From Pseudomonas putida (GTDB taxonomy: Bacteria; Pseudomonadota; Gammaproteobacteria; Pseudomonadales; Pseudomonadaceae): DNA of 64,000 nucleotides. The stretch spans positions 18,536 to 82,535 of the forward strand of contig NZ_JANHLE010000025.1 in the NCBI RefSeq assembly GCF_028682475.1, in the 5' to 3' direction. The notes beneath the pieces are model-generated. The model saw nothing but the letters and a program-made list of their open reading frames with translations, was not told the DNA's origin and did no database searches. Position 1 is the first letter of the stretch. Each line of letters begins with the position of its first letter. The position numbers and the translations under genes are program-made. Of the stretch, positions 59,757 through 64,000 are shown piece after piece.

Positions 59757-60529
59757 CGCGCCATCTCCCGTCCCAGGCTGTTCATGACCTCCTCCCTGAC
59801 CCAACTGGTGCGCGCTTCGCGCTTGAGCACTTCAAGGCGCATGCGCAGCAACAGCACGGCACCGAAGAAGCAGTAGAAACCCAATACCGTCAGCAATAGC
59901 GGCAGCCACATCTCGGCTGGCATGGCCGGTTTTTCGGTCAGGGTGAAGGTGGCGCCCTGGTGCAGTGTGTTCCACCATTCCACCGAGTATTTGATGATCG
60001 GGATATTGATCACGCCGACAATCGCCAGCACGGCACAGGCCTTGGCCGCACTTTCACGGTTAGTGATGGCATGGCCCAGGGCGATGAGGCCGAAATACAG
60101 GAACAGCAGGATCAGCATCGACGTCAGTCGCGCATCCCAGACCCACCAGCTGCCCCAGGTCGGCTTGCCCCAGATGGCGCCGGTGACCAGCGCTACTGCG
60201 GTCATCCAGGCACCGATGGGCGCGGCACACTGCAGGGCGACGTCGGCAATCTTCATCTTCCACACCAGCCCGACCACCCCGGCCACGGCCAGCATCACGT
60301 AGCAGGACTGCGCCAGCATGGCGGCCGGTACGTGAATGTAGATAATCCGAAAGCTGTTGCCCTGTTGGTAATCCTGGGGCGCAAAGGCCAGGCCCCAGAC
60401 CACGCCGATGCCGATCAACAGGATCGCGGCCACCGTCAGCCACGGCAGCATGCGCCCGCTGATGGCATAGAACCACTTGGGCGAACCCAGTTTATGAAAC
60501 CACGTCCAGCTGATAACGCTGCTTTTCAT
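59753..60529 (-). CDS. ccmC: Haem handling protein CcmC
   Basis: Inner-membrane protein of 258 residues with six membrane spans and the WWD motif GKPTWGSWWVWDARLTS (about residues 115-131) that binds haem and loads it onto CcmE. The ATG at 60529 is taken; a GTG one codon upstream is possible. It overlaps ccmD by 4 nt and lies 43 bp after ccmB. Confidence 0.94.
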   Translation of the reverse strand: MKSSVISWTWFHKLGSPKWFYAISGRMLPWLTVAAILLIGIGVVWGLAFAPQDYQQGNSFRIIYIHVPAAMLAQSCYVMLAVAGVVGLVWKMKIADVALQCAAPIGAWMTAVALVTGAIWGKPTWGSWWVWDARLTSMLILLFLYFGLIALGHAITNRESAAKACAVLAIVGVINIPIIKYSVEWWNTLHQGATFTLTEKPAMPAEMWLPLLLTVLGFYCFFGAVLLLRMRLEVLKREARTSWVREEVMNSLGREMAR

Positions 60530-60572
60530 CACGGTACATCCAGGGTCTTTGCTGGGCAGGGCCCAGACCTCA

Positions 60573-61241
60573 TTATTCGCCGACGCTGATCTTCAGGCCA
60601 GCCGCTATTGCAAAGGGTGCCAGAGTTACTGCCAGGGCGGTCAGGCTACCCAGCCAAAGCAGATAACCGGTCGCCGGCATAGCTTGCAATGCCGCCTGCA
60701 AGGCGCCACTGCCCAGGATCAACACCGGGATATATAACGGCAGAATCAGTAGCGCCAGCAGCAGGCCGCCACGTTTCAGACCGACTGTCAGGGCTGCACC
60801 CACAGCGCCCAGCAGGCTCAATACCGGGGTACCGAGCAACAACGATGCCAGCAGCACCGGCAGGCAGGCCGAAGGCAAACCTAGCATCAGTGCCAGCAAG
60901 GGTGCCAACAATACCAGTGCCAGGCCGGAAAAGGCCCAGTGTGCCAGTACTTTTGCCAGTACCAGAAGAGGCAGGGGGTGCGACGAAAGGACCCACTGCT
61001 CCAGCGATCCATCCTCGAAATCACTGCGGAAAAGCCCGTCCAGCGAGAGCAGAACCGATAAAAGCGCCGCTACCCAGACCAGTCCCGGAGACAAGGTTTG
61101 CAACAATTGAGTCTCGGGACCGACCGCCAACGGGAACAGGGCAATGACGATGGCGAAGAACACCAGCGGGTTGGCCAGCTCCGCTGGACGGCGGCACAAC
61201 AGACGCGCTTCACGACGCAACAACAGGACAAAGACACTCAT
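60573..61241 (-). CDS. ccmB: Haem exporter membrane subunit CcmB
   Basis: The 222-residue membrane subunit of the CcmAB ABC complex, with about six membrane spans (ELANPLVFFAIVIALFPLAV; SGLALVLLAPLLALMLGLPS). The ATG at 61241 overlaps the ccmA end by 4 nt. Confidence 0.94.
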   Translation of the reverse strand: MSVFVLLLRREARLLCRRPAELANPLVFFAIVIALFPLAVGPETQLLQTLSPGLVWVAALLSVLLSLDGLFRSDFEDGSLEQWVLSSHPLPLLVLAKVLAHWAFSGLALVLLAPLLALMLGLPSACLPVLLASLLLGTPVLSLLGAVGAALTVGLKRGGLLLALLILPLYIPVLILGSGALQAALQAMPATGYLLWLGSLTALAVTLAPFAIAAGLKISVGE

Positions 61242-61870
61242 GCGGCCCACTGCCCCAGGTTCAGTTCACGGTAACCGGACGGCTTGCGTTCCAGCGTGTG
61301 GTGGGTGGTCAGCACGACCATCCCGCCCTGCTCGCAATGGGCCGTCAGGTGCGCCTCAAGCTGGGCCACGCCCTGTTTGTCGAGGGCGGTAAAGGGTTCG
61401 TCGAGGATCCACAACGGTGGACTGTCCAGATACAGGCGAGCCAGCGCCACCCGGCGCTGCTGGCCGGCCGACAGGGTATGACAGGGGACATCCTCGAAAC
61501 CGCGCAGGCCGACCGCCTCGAGGGCTTTCCAAATGGCTTCAGGTTCGGCCGGGCGATGCAGGGCGCAGAGCCAGGCGAGGTTCTCTTCGGGGCTGAGCAG
61601 GTCTTTGATACCGGCGGCATGGCCGATCCACAGGAGGATTTTGGCCAGCTCGTGGCGCTGTTCAACCAGGGGTTTACCGTCGAGGCGAATCTGCCCGGCG
61701 GTCGGGCTCATGAGCCCGGCCAGCAGGCGTAACAGGCTGGTTTTGCCGCTGCCATTGGGGCCGCTGATCTGCAGCATGTCGCCTGCAGCCAGGTGCAATT
61801 CGAGGTTTTCGAACAGCATTCGCCAGTCGCGCTCGCAGGCCAGGCCCACGGCTTCGAGATGAGGGGTCAC
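61238..61870 (-). CDS. ccmA: Haem exporter ATPase CcmA
   Basis: The 210-residue ATPase of the CcmABC complex, which drives release of haem-loaded CcmE. It has Walker A GPNGSGKTS (near residue 40), signature LSAGQQRR, Walker B LWILDEP and the switch His in TTHHTL. The start is the GTG at 61870, followed by TPHLEAVGLACERDW. First gene of the operon; divergent from fliK with a 163-bp gap. Confidence 0.94.
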   Translation of the reverse strand: MTPHLEAVGLACERDWRMLFENLELHLAAGDMLQISGPNGSGKTSLLRLLAGLMSPTAGQIRLDGKPLVEQRHELAKILLWIGHAAGIKDLLSPEENLAWLCALHRPAEPEAIWKALEAVGLRGFEDVPCHTLSAGQQRRVALARLYLDSPPLWILDEPFTALDKQGVAQLEAHLTAHCEQGGMVVLTTHHTLERKPSGYRELNLGQWAA

Positions 61871-62033
61871 AGTTTCGCCTTATGCTTGGGATGCCTGTCT
61901 CAAGTCGGCCCCGGCCCTGCCGTTATACTGGCAGTGCAGATACAGCCCGGCCGCTCTGATCGCGAAAGATCGGGCGGCATTATACATGTGATGTCCTACT
62001 GCAAAGAGGGCTATTTCAACAGGTTGCCAGCTG

Positions 62034-63599
62034 ATGACAGGCGAAATTAACAACCTTGGCGCACAGATTCCGGCCGCCCCTCAGTTGCGTTCGGCGATGA
62101 CCGGCGAACTGTTGCGCCTGCTGCAACCGCAACCAGCCTTGCTGGCCCCCGGCGAAACCGCCAAGGCCGAAGTGCTGGCGCTGCGTCAGGTTGGCCAGGA
62201 TTTCCAGATGCTGCTCAAACTGACCCAGGACAATGGCAAGCAGACCAACGTCCAGGCCAGCAGCAACCAGCCCCTGGCGCAAGGCAGCCAGCTGGCGGTG
62301 AGCCAGAGCAGCAGCGCGAACCTGACCATCAGCGTGCAACAGGCGATCGCCAGCAACGTTGCCAGCCTGACCCGTATCGATACCCGCGAGATGCCGGTCG
62401 GCAGCCTGCTGCAAGGCAAGGTCCTGACCAGTCAGGCACTGCCGCAGGTGGTCGGCCAGCTCGCCCAGTTCCGCTCGCTGGTGAGCCTGCTCAGTCCACA
62501 GACAGGCGCCACCCTGACCATCGACAGCCCTCGCCCGCTACCGGTGGGCAGCCTGCTCAGCGCCCGGGTACAGGGCGATCAGTCGTTGACCTTCGTACCG
62601 TTGAGCGGGCGTCAGGAGCAGTTGGCTATTACCCAGCACTTGAGCACCCAGCAAAGTCGCCAGGCGTCGCTGCAAGGCTTGCTCAATGCACTGCAGCAGG
62701 TGCGCGACAACAACACCTCGTCCAGTGAAGTGCGCACCACGGTGGACAAGCTGCTGGCCAGCCTGCCGGACGTGCGCCAGCTCAGCGACCCCAAAGGTCT
62801 GGCCCAGGCCTTGAACAACAGTGGCGTGTTCCTGGAGGCCAAGCTGGTTGCCGGCCTGCCCGCTAACCTCGCCCCCGACCTCAAGGCGCAGGTGGTGCGA
62901 CTGGTGGCGCAGTTGTTGCCGGGGTTGCCTGGCAACGCTCAGTTCAATCCAAGCGTCGCTGCCAGCACCCTGGCCCAGGTAATGCCCGGCATGGTCCGCA
63001 ACGCCCTCGGCATGCTTGGCCAGGTCAGCCCACGCCCGCAGCCCGGCGGCTTTCCCCTGCCCTCGCGATTGCTACAGAGCCAGGACGGTGAAGGCGACCT
63101 GGAACATCTGCTGCGCCTGGCCGCCGCAGCAATTTCCCGGCTGCAAAGCCATCAACTGGCCAGCCTGGAGCAAACCGGCACCAGCGCTGACGGCAACCTG
63201 CAGACCACCTGGCAACTGGAAATCCCCCTGCGTAACGGCCAGGAATTCGTGCCGTTGCAAATCAAGCTGCAGCGTGAAGAAACCCCGGAACAGCAAGCCG
63301 ATCCGGAGCGCGAGCGTCGCGATCCGCTGGAAATGCTCTGGCGTGTCGAGCTGTCCTTCGACCTGGATCCACTGGGGCCGCTACAGGTGCAGGCACAGAT
63401 CAGCCAAGGCGCCCTGTCCAGCCAGCTGTGGGCTGAACTGCCGCGTACCGCGCAACTGATCGAAGGTCAGCTGGGTAACTTGCGCGAACGCCTGCTGGCC
63501 CGTGGCCTTAACGTGACTGAACTGCATTGCCATCACGGTACTCCCCCGCAAGGGCCGCGTACCCGACTGGAGCAACGCTGGGTGGATGAAACCGCATGA
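62034..63599 (+). CDS. fliK: Flagellar hook-length control-like protein (FliK C-terminal family)
   Basis: The 521-residue protein has a Gln/Ala/Leu-rich, low-complexity N-terminal two thirds. The C-terminal Flg_hook domain (about residues 390-500) carries WQLEIPLRNGQEFVPLQIKL, WRVELSFDLDPLGPLQVQAQ and LRERLLARGLNVTELHCHHG. FliK sets hook length and switches export specificity. It lies next to an FlhB-C-terminal homologue, the pair being typical of a second, fliK-like locus in Pseudomonas, away from the main flagellar operons; its role here is inferred. Confidence 0.85.
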   Translation: MTGEINNLGAQIPAAPQLRSAMTGELLRLLQPQPALLAPGETAKAEVLALRQVGQDFQMLLKLTQDNGKQTNVQASSNQPLAQGSQLAVSQSSSANLTISVQQAIASNVASLTRIDTREMPVGSLLQGKVLTSQALPQVVGQLAQFRSLVSLLSPQTGATLTIDSPRPLPVGSLLSARVQGDQSLTFVPLSGRQEQLAITQHLSTQQSRQASLQGLLNALQQVRDNNTSSSEVRTTVDKLLASLPDVRQLSDPKGLAQALNNSGVFLEAKLVAGLPANLAPDLKAQVVRLVAQLLPGLPGNAQFNPSVAASTLAQVMPGMVRNALGMLGQVSPRPQPGGFPLPSRLLQSQDGEGDLEHLLRLAAAAISRLQSHQLASLEQTGTSADGNLQTTWQLEIPLRNGQEFVPLQIKLQREETPEQQADPERERRDPLEMLWRVELSFDLDPLGPLQVQAQISQGALSSQLWAELPRTAQLIEGQLGNLRERLLARGLNVTELHCHHGTPPQGPRTRLEQRWVDETA

Positions 63600-63604
63600 C
63601 GTCG

Positions 63605-63674
63605 GTGGGAGCGGGCTTGCCCCGCGATTGCGTCCAGTCAACCCCATCGCATCGCGGGGCAAGCCCGCTCCCAC
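63605..63674. repeat. REP pair, opposite orientation
   Basis: GTGGGAGCGGGCTTGCCCCG first, then ATCGCGGGGCAAGCCCGCTC after a spacer: the pair is arranged opposite to the one at 8837. It lies between fliK and the FlhB-like gene. Confidence 0.88.
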
Positions 63675-63691
63675 AGGGTAGGTGAAACCGT

Positions 63692-64000
63692 ATGATCAAT
63701 AAGAATCCACGCCAGGCCATTGCCTTGACCTACGACGGCCAACAGGCACCGACCCTCAGCGCCAAAGGTGACGACGAGCTGGCCGAGGCCATCCTGGCCA
63801 TCGCCCGCGAACACGAAGTACCGATCTACGAGAATGCCGAGCTGGTGCGCCTGCTGGCACGCATGGAGCTGGGCGAGCAGATTCCCGAGGCACTGTACCT
63901 GACCCTTGCCGAAATCATCGCCTTTGCCTGGCAGCTCAAGGGGAAAGTACCAGTGGGATTTGTCGCTGAAGAACCGCAGGAGCGGGATATTACCCCGCCG
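63692..64000 (+). CDS. FlhB C-terminal-domain homologue (partial)
   Basis: 103 codons are visible before the window ends, and no stop is seen. The protein begins MINKNPRQAIALTYDGQQAP, then AEAILAIAREHEVPIYENAE and LYLTLAEIIAFAWQL, matching the C-terminal cytoplasmic domain of FlhB/YscU export-switch proteins without the membrane part. The NPTH autocleavage motif of full-length FlhB is not present. It likely assists flagellar export-substrate switching together with the fliK-like protein. ATG at 63692 after AGGTGA. Confidence 0.85.
   Translation, partial: MINKNPRQAIALTYDGQQAPTLSAKGDDELAEAILAIAREHEVPIYENAELVRLLARMELGEQIPEALYLTLAEIIAFAWQLKGKVPVGFVAEEPQERDITPP

Noticed and set aside
1..64000. 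tRNA, rRNA, CRISPR arrays, prophage or complete insertion sequences
   Set aside because: None was recognised on either strand by reading; a tool search would be needed to exclude small RNA genes.

Overview
The window is a chromosomal segment of a Pseudomonas, most probably of the P. putida group. It is GC-rich and densely coded, and carries a pseudomonad gene order: zipA-smc, the xdh/gua/puu purine cluster, gcl-hyi-glxR-ttuD-pyk, and a ccmABCDEFGHI operon divergent from a fliK-like gene. Between genes it has repeated palindromes of the pseudomonad REP type (core about CGCGGGGCAAGCCCGCTCCCAC). No rRNA, tRNA, CRISPR array, prophage or intact insertion sequence was recognised.

Layout. 1-4713 (minus): partial zipA, smc, and a GntR/FCD regulator whose stop codon lies 2 nt before the smc start. 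4986-11074 (plus): xdhA, xdhB, xdhC, guaD (guanine to xanthine to urate). 11166-11933: a second GntR regulator. 12293-19409: two NCS2 nucleobase permeases, hiuH, puuE, uraD, allA and the cytochrome-tailed urate oxidase puuD (urate to ureidoglycolate, with no allantoicase gene in place). 19546-21483: two tandem Tsx-like outer-membrane channels. 21578-26251: a small membrane protein, an LTA-synthase-like sulfatase, a DUF808 protein, a RutR-like TetR regulator and a GlcG/HbpS protein. 26508-33932: gcl, hyi, glxR, ttuD, pyk and a urea channel, carrying glyoxylate to pyruvate and handling the urea released. 33977-38423: a voltage-gated K+ channel with a zinc ribbon, a lone sulfate-binding protein, a large MscS channel and a DUF2946 protein. 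38523-42165: a TonB-dependent receptor with a PepSY partner. 42166-42715: a gene-free repeat region. 42716-49163: housekeeping and accessory genes (methyltransferase, hydrolase, two EamA exporters, Lrp and LysR regulators, histidine phosphatase, FKBP). 49193-52902: two tandem Ig-like-repeat proteins with near-identical N-termini and unrelated C-termini. 53058-54929: a GFA protein, a 2-hydroxyacid dehydrogenase and a lipoprotein. 54939-61870: cytochrome c maturation operon. 62034-end: fliK-like gene and an FlhB C-terminal homologue.

How it works together. The first half is one catabolic programme for purines as nitrogen and carbon source: outer-membrane channels and permeases for uptake, deamination and oxidation to urate, ring opening to ureidoglycolate, then glyoxylate to pyruvate. 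It appears to be bound together by a palindrome TTGTATACAA at the permease, hiuH/puuE and gcl promoters, probably read by the GntR regulator at 11166-11933. A second shared motif, TTCCTGAC-N-CAGAAGTCA, lies upstream of both xdhA and the first permease. PuuD carries a c-type haem, so its maturation depends on the Ccm system encoded later in the window.

The best candidates for something undescribed are the tandem Ig-like pair with exchanged C-terminal domains, which sits between two copies of the LysR/GFA junction; the perfect hairpin ending at the K+ channel start codon; and the two-state hairpin before the TonB receptor.
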